Assembly (NCBI RefSeq): GCF_022953055.1
Contig: NZ_JALJEJ010000001.1
Span: forward strand, 310,001 to 374,000
DNA length: 64,000 nt
From: Mucilaginibacter straminoryzae
GTDB lineage: Bacteria > Bacteroidota > Bacteroidia > Sphingobacteriales > Sphingobacteriaceae
Direction: 5' to 3'
Below are positions 35,118 to 47,020 of this stretch, piece by piece (within the stretch, counting starts at the first letter, position 1; every line of letters starts with the position of its first letter). Below the pieces are notes generated by a model, which saw nothing but the letters and a program-made list of their open reading frames with translations, was not told the origin of the DNA and ran no database searches. The position numbers and the translations under genes are program-made.

Positions 35118-35708
35118 ATGCTAACGTCAGATCAGAAACAGCTTATCATCCGTAAAGCGATCAAATTAATTAATAGGTACGGCGCGGAAAGCCTGTCTTT
35201 GCGGCAGGTAGCTTCAGAGGCGCAAATAAAGCTTGCAGAATTCGAGCTGATGTATGCAAACGCAGATGAACTGGTAATCTGCTGCGTTAAAAATGCTATT
35301 GATCAGCTACATGCTTTTAAAGCGGCCCCAACGCCGGCCGTGCTGGCAGATCCGCGAAGTATCCTTAATTTCTGGCGACAGTTAGTAGAATTTAATTACA
35401 ACTACCCACAGGAGGGCGGGCTGATAGCCCGCTTTCTTAAATCACCTTCATCTTTCCCGAACAATGATATCAGGATGCAACTGCTGAAGGTAACGGAAGC
35501 GAAAATGAAGCGGCTGAACCATTATTTGTCGCAAAGCCGCCAGCCGATACGGTTTATTGCTTTTACCCATTTGTTTGTGATGGCATCGCAGGCTACCCAA
35601 AAGCTGAAAGGCCGTAACCAGCCCGAAGAAAATAACGCGCTCGACGATTATTTTCACCATAACGTAGAGCACCAGTTAAGCAAATCGTTAGCGCTGCCTA
35701 TTTACTAA
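35118..35708 (+). CDS. TetR-like regulator, second of the efflux locus
   Basis: 196 residues. The N terminus (LIIRKAIKLINRYGAESLSLRQVASEAQIK) is a TetR-type HTH, though the recognition helix is less standard (LAEFELMYANADEL). It lies 50 bp after the TolC-like gene and is probably co-transcribed at a lower level. Its target is unknown; the palindromes flanking the first tetR are nearer to that gene. Confidence 0.8.
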   Translation: MLTSDQKQLIIRKAIKLINRYGAESLSLRQVASEAQIKLAEFELMYANADELVICCVKNAIDQLHAFKAAPTPAVLADPRSILNFWRQLVEFNYNYPQEGGLIARFLKSPSSFPNNDIRMQLLKVTEAKMKRLNHYLSQSRQPIRFIAFTHLFVMASQATQKLKGRNQPEENNALDDYFHHNVEHQLSKSLALPIY

Positions 35709-35843
35709 CATCTGCCGGGCTATTGATATCGCTGATGTCTCCTATAGTTTTTAGTGATATGTTATAGAAGGAAATGATTGGTATACGCTGTTTTGTTGGT
35801 GTATATTTACATTAACGGATTTAAATCAATTAAATACCTATAG

Positions 35844-38132
<2,289 letters not shown>

Positions 38133-38163
38133 ATTTCACTAATACCGATATATAAAAGAGCGA

Positions 38164-38188
38164 AAGGGAACCCCGAAAAGGTTCCCTT
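38164..38188 (+). terminator. Rho-independent terminator of katG
   Basis: AAGGGAACC pairs with GGTTCCCTT, followed by CCTTTTTTT. Confidence 0.85.
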
Positions 38189-38280
38189 CCTTTTTTTAGT
38201 AAAGAATGAGGTGGGAAATACCGGATCCTAAAATGTCATCCTTCGAGCAAAATTGGATGACGTTTTAACCCGAATTCAGG

Positions 38281-39375
38281 TTAATTCACCTTATCGCCTT
38301 CCTTCAGCTCGTCGCCGGCATTCAAAACTACGTGTTCGTTGGGTTTCAAACTGCCGAATACCTCGGTCGAATCGTGGGTGGTTAAGCCCTCTTTTATATC
38401 AACTAACGCCGCTTTGCCATCTCTAACGGCAATAACGTATTCACGCTCGGTAGAACGGATGATCGCGTTATTAGGAACCAGGAGTGATCTCGCACCAGAG
38501 ACCATCGGTATTTCCACCTCGGCATACATGCCCGGTTTTAGTTGCTGGTGATCATTATAAACATCAATCTCTATCGCTTCAGAACGCATGCTGCCCAAAG
38601 CATTGGCACTTCTGGCAATTTTGCCAGTATGCTGCTGGCCGGGCATGGCATTGAAGGTATACTTTACCTGTTTTCCAAGATCGACTTTATCTACATAATC
38701 TTCAGGGATATACACTTCCAGACGCATCTTCCGGGTATCCTGTAAAACCAGCATGGGCTGGTCGGTTGCTTTGCCTGGCGTAACCAATGCGCCCGGCGAA
38801 ACGTTACGTTGAACGATCATGCCATCAAACGGGGCATAAATGTTTAAGTAGCCTTGCAGCGTATTCACCGATGTAACGTTAGAACGTTCTGAACTGGCCA
38901 ATGCGGCATCTGCTTTCATTTTCGCCAGGGCGTTATCAAGGTCGAGCGGGGAGACTGATCCCGGTTCTTTGGCCGCTTCTTTTAAACGCTGGTATTTTTC
39001 GCTGCTGGCCTGCGCGTTTTCCTGTGCCTGCAAATAGCGCGATTTGGCAGCCTGTACCTGTGCCTGCATTTCCGGCGCTTCCAGCCGTACCAGTAATTGC
39101 CCTTTGCGTACAACAGATCCGCGGTCTACATATACTTCCTTTACAAAGCCGTTCACTTTTGGGAACAGGTTTACTTCATTAAAGGGTTTCAACTGCCCCG
39201 GTAAGCGTACCGCGCTGGAAAGCGCTTTCTCTGCTACGGTAGCCAGTTGTGTTTGTGCAGTCGCCTTAGTTTTAGTGTTGCTCTCGGTAAGGTCTACAGG
39301 TTTATGATTGCCTGAACAGGCATATAATGATGCTGCTATTGAAGCGAGCAGGATTGGTTTTTTATAACGTTTCAT
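38281..39375 (-). CDS. RND efflux periplasmic adaptor lipoprotein
   Basis: About 364 residues from ATG 39375, which gives a clean signal with lipobox YACSG. ATG 39390 is possible and would overlap the upstream pump stop. Biotinyl-lipoyl-like (VNGFVKEVYVDRGSVVRKGQLLVRLE), helical hairpin and barrel domains are in order. Part of a minus-strand tripartite operon transcribed 44.0 to 38.3 kb. Confidence 0.9.
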   Translation of the reverse strand: MKRYKKPILLASIAASLYACSGNHKPVDLTESNTKTKATAQTQLATVAEKALSSAVRLPGQLKPFNEVNLFPKVNGFVKEVYVDRGSVVRKGQLLVRLEAPEMQAQVQAAKSRYLQAQENAQASSEKYQRLKEAAKEPGSVSPLDLDNALAKMKADAALASSERSNVTSVNTLQGYLNIYAPFDGMIVQRNVSPGALVTPGKATDQPMLVLQDTRKMRLEVYIPEDYVDKVDLGKQVKYTFNAMPGQQHTGKIARSANALGSMRSEAIEIDVYNDHQQLKPGMYAEVEIPMVSGARSLLVPNNAIIRSTEREYVIAVRDGKAALVDIKEGLTTHDSTEVFGSLKPNEHVVLNAGDELKEGDKVN

Positions 39376-39382
39376 GGTGTGA

Positions 39383-42300
39383 TTATGCATTTACAGTTTC
39401 TGGATCATTGTTAGGTTCGTTTTCTGGCATCAGCGCTGGCGAGTCAAAAGTTGTTTTATCCTGCACCCAGGCAAATACCTGCGGAAGGATAAATAACGCG
39501 GCAAGGGTAGAAGCAATCAACCCGCCGATTACCGCACGGCCGAGCGGTGCAGATTGCTCGCCTGCTTCACCAAGGCCTGAAGCCATCGGGATCATACCGG
39601 CAATCATGGCTAAACTGGTCATCAGGATAGGGCGCAGACGAATGGAGGCGCTGGTTACCGCTGCTTTAGTGGCATCGCGGTATTCTAAACGCAGTTTTTC
39701 TGCATTGGTCACAATCAGGATCGCATTGGCAACAGACACCCCTGTAGACATGATCATACCCATGTATGATTGCAGGTTAAGTGTAGACCCGGTAACGAGG
39801 AGCATTGTTAGCGAACCCAGGATTACCGCGGGTACCGTAGATAGTACGGTCAGTGATACTTTGAACGACTGATAGTTTGCTGCCAGTAACAGGAAGATAA
39901 CCAGGATGGCGAAAAGCAAGCCGTTCTGTAAACTGCCCATGGTTTCGGTAAGCAGGTTAGACATGCCCCCCAGCGTTGCGATCAATCCTTTTGGTGGCGT
40001 ACCGGCCTCTTTCAGCGCCTTTTCAACATCAGCCGTAGCTTTACCCAAATCCTTTTTATAGATGTTGGCGCTCACGGTAATGTAGCGGCGAGGCCCGTCA
40101 CGGTCGTATTCGCCAGGAACATAGACGGTTTTGAAACTTGCTACGTCGCCCAAAACCGGGGTGCTTTGGCCTTTCAGTAGCGGTATTTCCCGCAGCTGGT
40201 CCATATTGTTCATCACATATTCCGGCACCTGTACCTGTACAGAGTAGGTATAGGCTCCTTTTTCATCCAGCCAAAGGTTTTTTTGCGTAAAGCGGCTGGA
40301 AGTGGTGCTGGCAGTAACAGAGTTTGATATATCCTTGATATTGACACCCAACTGCGCGGCCTTCAAACGGTCTACCGTGATGGCAATTACCGGGAACTTC
40401 AGCGGCTGGTTGATCTGCACGTCGCGCAGGTAGCTGATCTTCTTTAGCTTATCGACTACCTTATTGGCATAGCCTTCAATCTGCTCCATATTCTTACCGG
40501 CAACCTGTACTTCAATCGGGGTAGAAGCGCCCTGGCTCATGATCTTTTCCGTCATGTCAATGGGTTCGAAGGTGATTTGCAGATCCGGCAATGCCTGGTG
40601 GATGTTCTTACGCAAGGCATCTTTTAGCTCATCCATGTTCATGTGGTAGTCTTCATCCAGGTTCACTTGTAAGATGGCCTCATGCGTGCCTGTGTTGAAG
40701 ATGTACAGGTTACTGCTACCATAGCTGCTCGGGATAAGCCCGATATAACCAGATGTGATCTTTACGTGCCCGTCCACTGTTTTGTTGATGATATTCAGCA
40801 CCTGCTTAAATTTATCTTCGGTACGTTCAAGCCGGGTACCGGCGGGCGCTTTCATCCTGATCTGGAACTGCCCGTTATTGATCTTCGGCATCATATCCTT
40901 ACCAATCACCATAAAGCATACCCCTGCTAACAGCAGCACCGCAGCCAGGTAAACAGGAACGATCAGTTTTTTTCTCGGAAGCATCCCTTCCAGCGATCTC
41001 ATGAACCGCAGTTTTACCCGTTCAAAGCCATCGTTTTTCTCGGGTTCTTCCACTTCGTGGCGGTAATGCTCATTTACCTGTATTTCTTCCGGCCTGTCCA
41101 GCGCTTCGCCAGCATGGGCATGTATTTCGCCATGATGGTAGTGTTGGTACTGTTCTGCTTTAATCAGCCAGTTGCTCATGATCGGTACCAGGGTTTGCGC
41201 CAGTACATAAGAAACGATCATGGTTAAACCGATGGACATGGAAAGCGGCAGGAACATGGCTTTGGGTACACCGCTCATCATAAATGATGGTGCGAACACC
41301 GCCAGGATACAAAGCAGGATGAGCAATAGCGGGAAGGCAATCTCCTCACAAGCATCATAGATAGCCAACCGTTTAGACTTGCCCATCTCCAGGTGCTGGT
41401 GAATGTTTTCGATAGTAACCGTGGCCTGGTCTACCAGGATACCGATGGCCAGAGCCAGACCGCTCAACGTCATGATGTTGATGGTTTGGCCAAACATGCT
41501 CAACAGCAACACCCCGATAAGGATGGATACGGGGATAGTGATCACCACGATCAAACTGCTGCGCCAGTCGCGCAGGAACAGCAGAACCATTAACCCGGTA
41601 AGCAAAGCGCCCAGTCCGCCTTCGGTCATTAAACTTTTAACCGCATTCACCACAAAGACAGATTGGTCGAACTCATAAGAAAGTTTGACATCATCGGGCA
41701 GCAGCGATTGCATTTCGGGCAGCTTTTGCTTCAGGTTTTGCACCACAGACCAGGTAGAGGCATCCGCCGTTTTAACAACAGGGATATACACAGAGCGCTT
41801 GCCGTTGATGAGTGCATAGTCGACTGTAATATCCGCAGCATCGGCGACCCGGGCAAAATCGTGAATGAAAATTGGTACACCGTTTTGGGTTTTTACCGGG
41901 ATGTTGCCAAAATTATCCGCGTTCTTGATCAGCGAGTTCATTGTGGTCAGGAACATCGTGTTATCCAGACGAAGGTTACCCGAAGGCGCCATCACGTTAA
42001 ATTTTGATAGGGCGTCCACCACTTCATCCGGTGTCAGGTTCAAACTGCGCAGCTTGTCCGGATCAACGTTGATGGTGATCGAACGGGCATTGGCGCCAAA
42101 AGGCGGCGGCGCGGAAAGCCCGGGAATGGTAGAGAACATTGGCCGGATACGGGTTGCGGCCAAATCGTAGATATCTTTCAGTGGCCGCGTTTTGCTGGAA
42201 AAAACCAACTGACCGACCGGCAATGAAGAGGCATCAAAGCGGATTACCTGCGGTGGTAATGCACCCGGCGGGAAAAAGCTGGTGGCGCGGTTTACCTGTA

Positions 42301-42628
42301 AGGCGACCTGGGCAGATGCTTCGGCCATATTGGTGCTTTCGTAGAAAGAAAGCTTGATGAGCGTAAGTCCCTGGATGTTTTTACTGGTGATACTTTTTAC
42401 ACCGTTGATGTACAGGAACTGGTTTTGGAGGCCCGTTGAAAAGAAACCCTCCATCTGCTGGGCAGACATACCACCGTATGATTCAATTACATAAATGGTA
42501 GGCAGGTTAAGCTGCGGGAAAATATCGATAGGGATCTTTAATGCACTGAGAACTGCAAACAGTAAAAGGCTGATCGTGATAACAATAGTAGTTATCGGCC
42601 TTTTTAATGCAGAGGTGACCATAGACAT
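39383..42628 (-). CDS. RND-family efflux pump with His-rich cytoplasmic loop
   Basis: 1081 residues, 12 helices. It differs from the pump at 30656: helix 4 reads GILVDQATVTIEN, where the second Asp of the usual pair is Gln, and the segment between the two halves contains QYQHYHHGEIHAHAG. The closest description is an AcrB/Swr-like exporter. The His-rich loop could bind metal; the lone Asp is also seen in heavy-metal RND pumps, so a metal or mixed substrate range is possible. Confidence 0.9.
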   Translation of the reverse strand: MSMVTSALKRPITTIVITISLLLFAVLSALKIPIDIFPQLNLPTIYVIESYGGMSAQQMEGFFSTGLQNQFLYINGVKSITSKNIQGLTLIKLSFYESTNMAEASAQVALQVNRATSFFPPGALPPQVIRFDASSLPVGQLVFSSKTRPLKDIYDLAATRIRPMFSTIPGLSAPPPFGANARSITINVDPDKLRSLNLTPDEVVDALSKFNVMAPSGNLRLDNTMFLTTMNSLIKNADNFGNIPVKTQNGVPIFIHDFARVADAADITVDYALINGKRSVYIPVVKTADASTWSVVQNLKQKLPEMQSLLPDDVKLSYEFDQSVFVVNAVKSLMTEGGLGALLTGLMVLLFLRDWRSSLIVVITIPVSILIGVLLLSMFGQTINIMTLSGLALAIGILVDQATVTIENIHQHLEMGKSKRLAIYDACEEIAFPLLLILLCILAVFAPSFMMSGVPKAMFLPLSMSIGLTMIVSYVLAQTLVPIMSNWLIKAEQYQHYHHGEIHAHAGEALDRPEEIQVNEHYRHEVEEPEKNDGFERVKLRFMRSLEGMLPRKKLIVPVYLAAVLLLAGVCFMVIGKDMMPKINNGQFQIRMKAPAGTRLERTEDKFKQVLNIINKTVDGHVKITSGYIGLIPSSYGSSNLYIFNTGTHEAILQVNLDEDYHMNMDELKDALRKNIHQALPDLQITFEPIDMTEKIMSQGASTPIEVQVAGKNMEQIEGYANKVVDKLKKISYLRDVQINQPLKFPVIAITVDRLKAAQLGVNIKDISNSVTASTTSSRFTQKNLWLDEKGAYTYSVQVQVPEYVMNNMDQLREIPLLKGQSTPVLGDVASFKTVYVPGEYDRDGPRRYITVSANIYKKDLGKATADVEKALKEAGTPPKGLIATLGGMSNLLTETMGSLQNGLLFAILVIFLLLAANYQSFKVSLTVLSTVPAVILGSLTMLLVTGSTLNLQSYMGMIMSTGVSVANAILIVTNAEKLRLEYRDATKAAVTSASIRLRPILMTSLAMIAGMIPMASGLGEAGEQSAPLGRAVIGGLIASTLAALFILPQVFAWVQDKTTFDSPALMPENEPNNDPETVNA

Positions 42629-42634
42629 AGCTGG

Positions 42635-44023
42635 TTATTTTAAAGAGTTTAACAGGGTATTAACTTGGTTATCAGTAATCGCTTCGCGGAAAACTGCGTT
42701 GGTGTAGGCATATTTCGCCTGCGCGTAATCTGTTTCTGCACGGTACAGGATATTCAGTGCAGCATTCAGCTCAATGATGTCTGTTAACCCGTTGCGGTAG
42801 AGCGATAGCTTTTGCCGATAGCCTGCATTAGCAGCCTTTAGCTGGTTAGGGATTTCCTGCAAGCGTTCGCGCGCTGTTTGTAATTCGGTTTGCGCCTGTG
42901 CGGCTTCAGCGGCTAATAAAGCCTTCTCCTGATCCAGCCTTTTTTGCGCATAATCTGACGCCGTTTTTTGCGTACGCAGTTTCAGTTGGCGCCGGCGCAG
43001 GTCAAACAGGTTATAAGAGATGCTTAAACCTACCAGGTAATTGCTGCGGTCGAAGTTGAAACCGCTGCCTACCGGGCCGAAATGATCGTTTGCATCCACG
43101 CTTGAACCGCGGCCCCAGGCGGCAGCTTCCAGTAATATCTTGGGGTTATATTGCTTCTTTACCAGGTCCTCGCGCTGAAGACTGTTCTGATATAACGTTT
43201 TATAATAGTTGATCAATGGGTGCGATGCAGTATCCATCAGTGGTTGCACAGCGGTTGTCTGGCTCAGCATCTGGTTTTGCATCAGGCTATCGGCAACAAT
43301 AGTTTGGGCAGGTAAGCCACTGATAGCTGCCAGCTGCTGCTGTAATTGCCTGTACTGGTTATTCAGCTCGATGTAGTTTAACCTGGCTTTAGAAAGCTCT
43401 GCTTCGGCAATGCTGGTGTCTACACCCGGCCTTACACCGCTTTTAGCTAAAGAATAGATGGAGCGTTTGATCTCCTGGTTACGCTGGATGTTGCGTTGCT
43501 GGATAGACAGGTAATTCTGTAGTCGGTTTAATTGAAGATAAGCACCTATTACGGAGGCTTCCAGCTGATATTTGGATTGCGCGTATTGGTTTTGCTCTAC
43601 CTTAATATCCGAATTGGCTACACGGTTCTGGGCAGCGTATGCACCAAAATTGTAGATCTCCCAGTCCAGGGCGGCTATCCCGAGGTTAGCGCCTGTTGCC
43701 GCCGTGTTACTTTCTGTACGGACACCGCGCGAGTTAGAGGGGATGATACCAAAGCCAAAATACGGGCCTGCGACGTTATTATTACTACCGACATCTGCCT
43801 GGTAGTTCAATTTAAGATTGGGCAACCAGTTATTGCGGGTTTCTACCGCTTGTGCCTGCCGTATGCGGATGGCGGCCGAATCTGTCAACAGGGATGGTGC
43901 TTTCAGGTCCACCTGGTTAAGCAACTGTTTTAAAGAAATAGTCGGGGTATTTTGTTGTGCAGCAGCATGTAAACCTATCAGTAAACAGCCAAGCGCCGCA
44001 GCAACTTGTTTAAAATGTGACAT
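42635..44023 (-). CDS. TolC-like outer-membrane efflux channel
   Basis: 462 residues with a signal peptide ending near LHAAAQQ. Two TolC repeats are visible (SYNLFDLRRRQ; RNGLTDIIELNAALNIL). The stop lies 6 bp from the pump start, so it is the first gene of the tripartite operon. Confidence 0.9.
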   Translation of the reverse strand: MSHFKQVAAALGCLLIGLHAAAQQNTPTISLKQLLNQVDLKAPSLLTDSAAIRIRQAQAVETRNNWLPNLKLNYQADVGSNNNVAGPYFGFGIIPSNSRGVRTESNTAATGANLGIAALDWEIYNFGAYAAQNRVANSDIKVEQNQYAQSKYQLEASVIGAYLQLNRLQNYLSIQQRNIQRNQEIKRSIYSLAKSGVRPGVDTSIAEAELSKARLNYIELNNQYRQLQQQLAAISGLPAQTIVADSLMQNQMLSQTTAVQPLMDTASHPLINYYKTLYQNSLQREDLVKKQYNPKILLEAAAWGRGSSVDANDHFGPVGSGFNFDRSNYLVGLSISYNLFDLRRRQLKLRTQKTASDYAQKRLDQEKALLAAEAAQAQTELQTARERLQEIPNQLKAANAGYRQKLSLYRNGLTDIIELNAALNILYRAETDYAQAKYAYTNAVFREAITDNQVNTLLNSLK

Positions 44024-44113
44024 TTGAATTCTTAGAAATTAATACATGAATGAATAGACAGGCCAAGCCCTTCCAGGGGCCGGATGACTAAAAAACTGTA
44101 GGAATTGCTAAGA

Positions 44114-44485
44114 TCAAATGGTAAGCTTGCCGGTAAGCAGGTACGTTTTATTGCCGGCGTCTCCGGCTAAGAATGTTCCGGACGGTCTGCTTTTTTCAAG
44201 CAGGGTACGGACAATGAAAGCAGATGGAAATAACAGCGACAAAAGCAATGCAATGCTTACGATGTTTTTATGCGGGGGGTTGGATAATTTGTAATGAAAA
44301 GCAGATTGTTCTTTTTCTGACTCTTCTAAAAACTCCGGCTTACGCTGGGTAAACGCTTTTGCTAAAAGCATCGGACAGTTAGAGTTGCAAAGACGGTGAT
44401 ATGCTTTAAAGCCTAAAAACGGCTTAGCGACAAATAGCAAACCAGCTATCGCTAATATGAATTTTATGGCTTTTATATAACGCAT
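44114..44485 (-). CDS. Small membrane protein of unknown function
   Basis: About 123 residues from ATG 44485 (44524 is an alternative). Two hydrophobic helices (near residues 5-22 and 75-95) flank a Lys/Glu-rich middle, with a CNSNCP motif after the first helix. It lies 90 bp upstream of the TolC-like gene on the same strand and may belong to the efflux operon. I do not recognise the family. Confidence 0.55.
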   Translation of the reverse strand: MRYIKAIKFILAIAGLLFVAKPFLGFKAYHRLCNSNCPMLLAKAFTQRKPEFLEESEKEQSAFHYKLSNPPHKNIVSIALLLSLLFPSAFIVRTLLEKSRPSGTFLAGDAGNKTYLLTGKLTI

Positions 44486-44524
44486 CGGAGCAAAATTGAT
44501 TAAAAAATGCAATCTGTGTGCCAA

Positions 44525-44565
44525 TGTAACGCATATTTTGCAAATATGGTGTGACGAAAGTTACA
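44525..44565. promoter_or_regulatory. Nested inverted repeats upstream of the efflux locus
   Basis: Inner CATATTT-TGC-AAATATG (44532-44548) is a perfect 7-bp dyad; outer TGTAAC (44525-44530) and GTTACA (44560-44565) form a second dyad around it. They sit just upstream of the minus-strand efflux genes and 135 bp from the plus-strand lipoprotein gene. An operator is likely; its regulator is unknown. Confidence 0.5.
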
Positions 44566-44699
44566 TATTCTTAAAATGAAAATATATGTTGTTACGGGTT
44601 GCGTTAAAGGTTGATTAATAATCCGTTAAATTTTGAAAACTGCGCTTTTAAGTGCTTTCTTGTGCTGATATTTATGCCGTTGATTAACCCTACGACATC

Positions 44700-46049
44700 A
44701 TGAAAAACCTTGCCCTGTTACCGCTTATTGCTATTTTGCTGTTAAGCAGCTGCTCCAAAAAAGATAAAGTACAACCGTTTGATAATGCGAGTAAGACCAT
44801 TATTAAAGATGAAGGACTTATTGCATTTAAAGCAATGCCACTGGCAGATAATCAGTTGAAAATTGCGCTGGCCCCGGAAGGTCCCGTTGCAACTAAAATG
44901 ATACTTCGCCAGGATACCAACACGCTTGCTACTATGCCCGTAACCCGCGATGCAAACGGGTATGCTGCTGCAACTTTTACGTACGCCTTTAAAAGCGGGG
45001 TGAAATACAACGTGGTGATCCAATCGCCTGTTGCCGGAACGGATACCCTTAAACAATACCATATTGCAGATTACCAGCACCAGTATGTGAAGAAGTACAA
45101 TTATACGCAGGTACTGGCCTTGCATCAGAGTTTAGGTTCTAATTATTTCGATATTTCACCATCACGCAGGTACATTTTTATCCAGGATGACGTGAATAAC
45201 GTAGTACAGACAAAAAAGCTTGATCTGCAAACGATGGCGGTAACAACCCTCGATTTTGATTTTACCGGCAGCCCGATACGTGCGGTATCAGATAATGAAC
45301 TGTTAGCTTTTGGTAATAAAACGACAGCGAATGTGCCAACACCGGCAGACCCGGGAAATGACGCCGTTGTACTGGCCAAGTATAATACAGACAGCAAGCA
45401 ATCAACCTTTGTGAGTTTTGTTTCCAATGGGTATGGCCGTATTTCAAGAGTAATTAATAACCATGTGCTGGTCACCAACCCTGTTTTCACTGCTAAAACC
45501 GCTTCGCTGATTAACCTGGGAGACTTGTCTGCCGTTAAATATTCGCTGAACAGTTTCGATTTTACTGCCATTCACGAATATAGTTTCAACCATATTATTT
45601 ACAGCAATAGTTTTGTGAACCCGGCTAACGGTGCAATTACAACACCTGTTCAGTTGCCTGCTAATTCGGGATTAATAGACGTCGATGATGCTACCGGATA
45701 TGCTTTTGCGACAAACTTTTCAAAGGATGCGAAAAATAACCCGCTGGTTGGTTTTAGTGTTTATAAAGGGAACAACGAGGTATTTAGATCTGATTTTAAA
45801 TACGGCAGAGGCGACTATTTTCCCATTATTTATAACATCAGTAATAATAGCGTGATCTTCTACCGCCATTTCGGTTTTGATACAACGGTTAACCTGGATG
45901 GCTATTACCAACTTAACATCAGCACCGGTGAAATTACCCTTCTTCAAACAGATAGTAACCCTTATGTAATTACAGATTACCAGGTAGCAGACGGTTCAAT
46001 TATCTCGGTGAGAAACGATGGCGTTTATAAACTGACCATTGCCCGATAA
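44700..46049 (+). CDS. Lipoprotein of unknown function
   Basis: 449 residues. A signal sequence with lipobox LSSCSKK marks it as a lipoprotein. The body has repeated short beta segments, for example SPSRRYIFIQDDVN, VSDNELLAFGNK and RISRVINNHVLVTN, which suggest a beta-propeller-like fold of cell-surface or periplasmic type. I cannot name a family. No close operon partner is visible. Confidence 0.7.
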   Translation: MKNLALLPLIAILLLSSCSKKDKVQPFDNASKTIIKDEGLIAFKAMPLADNQLKIALAPEGPVATKMILRQDTNTLATMPVTRDANGYAAATFTYAFKSGVKYNVVIQSPVAGTDTLKQYHIADYQHQYVKKYNYTQVLALHQSLGSNYFDISPSRRYIFIQDDVNNVVQTKKLDLQTMAVTTLDFDFTGSPIRAVSDNELLAFGNKTTANVPTPADPGNDAVVLAKYNTDSKQSTFVSFVSNGYGRISRVINNHVLVTNPVFTAKTASLINLGDLSAVKYSLNSFDFTAIHEYSFNHIIYSNSFVNPANGAITTPVQLPANSGLIDVDDATGYAFATNFSKDAKNNPLVGFSVYKGNNEVFRSDFKYGRGDYFPIIYNISNNSVIFYRHFGFDTTVNLDGYYQLNISTGEITLLQTDSNPYVITDYQVADGSIISVRNDGVYKLTIAR

Positions 46050-46222
46050 GTTACGGGTTAGAAGAAAAGGTACTGCGATCCGGCGAAGATGAAGCTTTTT
46101 AGCATCACGGGTTGTGGCAATTGCAATTGAGGTCATAACGGCTTGTAAACAGTTTGTAAACTTTAATGGAAATAAAACCATAAGCTGTAAATTCTTCTTA
46201 TTTAGTATCCTGAATCAGGCGT

Positions 46223-46280
46223 TATTACACGCGTGCCGTTAATGCCTTTTACAGGTATGCAGTTGCGGTAGCGTGTAATA
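46223..46280. promoter_or_regulatory. Inverted repeat with CACGCGTG palindrome
   Basis: TATTACACGC (46223-46232) and GCGTGTAATA (46271-46280) are perfect 10-bp inverted arms 38 bp apart; the left arm overlaps the palindrome CACGCGTG (46228-46235). The right arm ends 23 bp before the SDR start, so binding there could block transcription. Confidence 0.45.
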
Positions 46281-46302
46281 CGTTAACCATTTTAGCCGGA
46301 CC

Positions 46303-47019
46303 ATGGATATTGAGAATAAGAATTATTTAATTGCAGGTGCATCATCTGCTATCGGCACCGCCCTGCTGAAGTCGCTTACCGAAAAAGGTGCAAAAGTTTA
46401 TGCTATAGCCCGCAGGCGGGTTGAAGAATGGCCGGCAGGTATTGAATTTCTGGAGGCTGATCTTTCAAAACCTGTAGAGGGGCTGGCCGCATTCCTGCCA
46501 GAAAAACTGCATGGCTTTGTTTATTGTGCCGGAAGTATACAGTTGAAGCCATTCACCAGGTTTACCGATGATGATTTTTTGCATGATTATCAATTGAATA
46601 CCCTTGGTGCTACCCGGGTAAGCAGGGCCGCCCTGCCCGCGCTGAAGGCCGCCGGAAGTTCTTCGGTAGTTTATATCAGTTCGGTAGCGGCAAAAACAGG
46701 GATGCCTTACCATACCAGTATCGCTGCTGCAAAAGGGGGCTTAGAAGGTTTTGCGCTCGCATTGGCTGCCGAGCTGGCAAGCCTGCACATCAGGGTAAAT
46801 GTGGTAGCACCTTCGCTCACAGAAACACCGCTTGCGGCAACGCTGCTGAACACGGCAGAGAAGAAAGAAGCATCAGCCAAACGGCACCCATTAGGCCGTT
46901 ACGGGCAGCCGCGGGATATCAGCGAGGCCATCGAGTTTTTATTATCTGATAAGTCTGACTGGATTACCGGGCAGGTGTTGTCTGTCGATGGCGGTATGGG
47001 GCATTTAAAAACATTTTAA
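46303..47019 (+). CDS. SDR-family oxidoreductase with non-canonical active site
   Basis: 238 residues, Rossmann fold. The cofactor motif is GASSAIG and the catalytic Ser is in VVYISSVAAKTG. The position of the catalytic Tyr in YxxxK is Ile here (HTSIAAAKGG), with Lys kept. I recall an SDR subgroup with SIAAAKGG, so this may be a real variant rather than damage. One base separates its stop from the flavin reductase gene, so the two form an operon. Confidence 0.82.
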   Translation: MDIENKNYLIAGASSAIGTALLKSLTEKGAKVYAIARRRVEEWPAGIEFLEADLSKPVEGLAAFLPEKLHGFVYCAGSIQLKPFTRFTDDDFLHDYQLNTLGATRVSRAALPALKAAGSSSVVYISSVAAKTGMPYHTSIAAAKGGLEGFALALAAELASLHIRVNVVAPSLTETPLAATLLNTAEKKEASAKRHPLGRYGQPRDISEAIEFLLSDKSDWITGQVLSVDGGMGHLKTF

Positions 47020-47020
47020 T

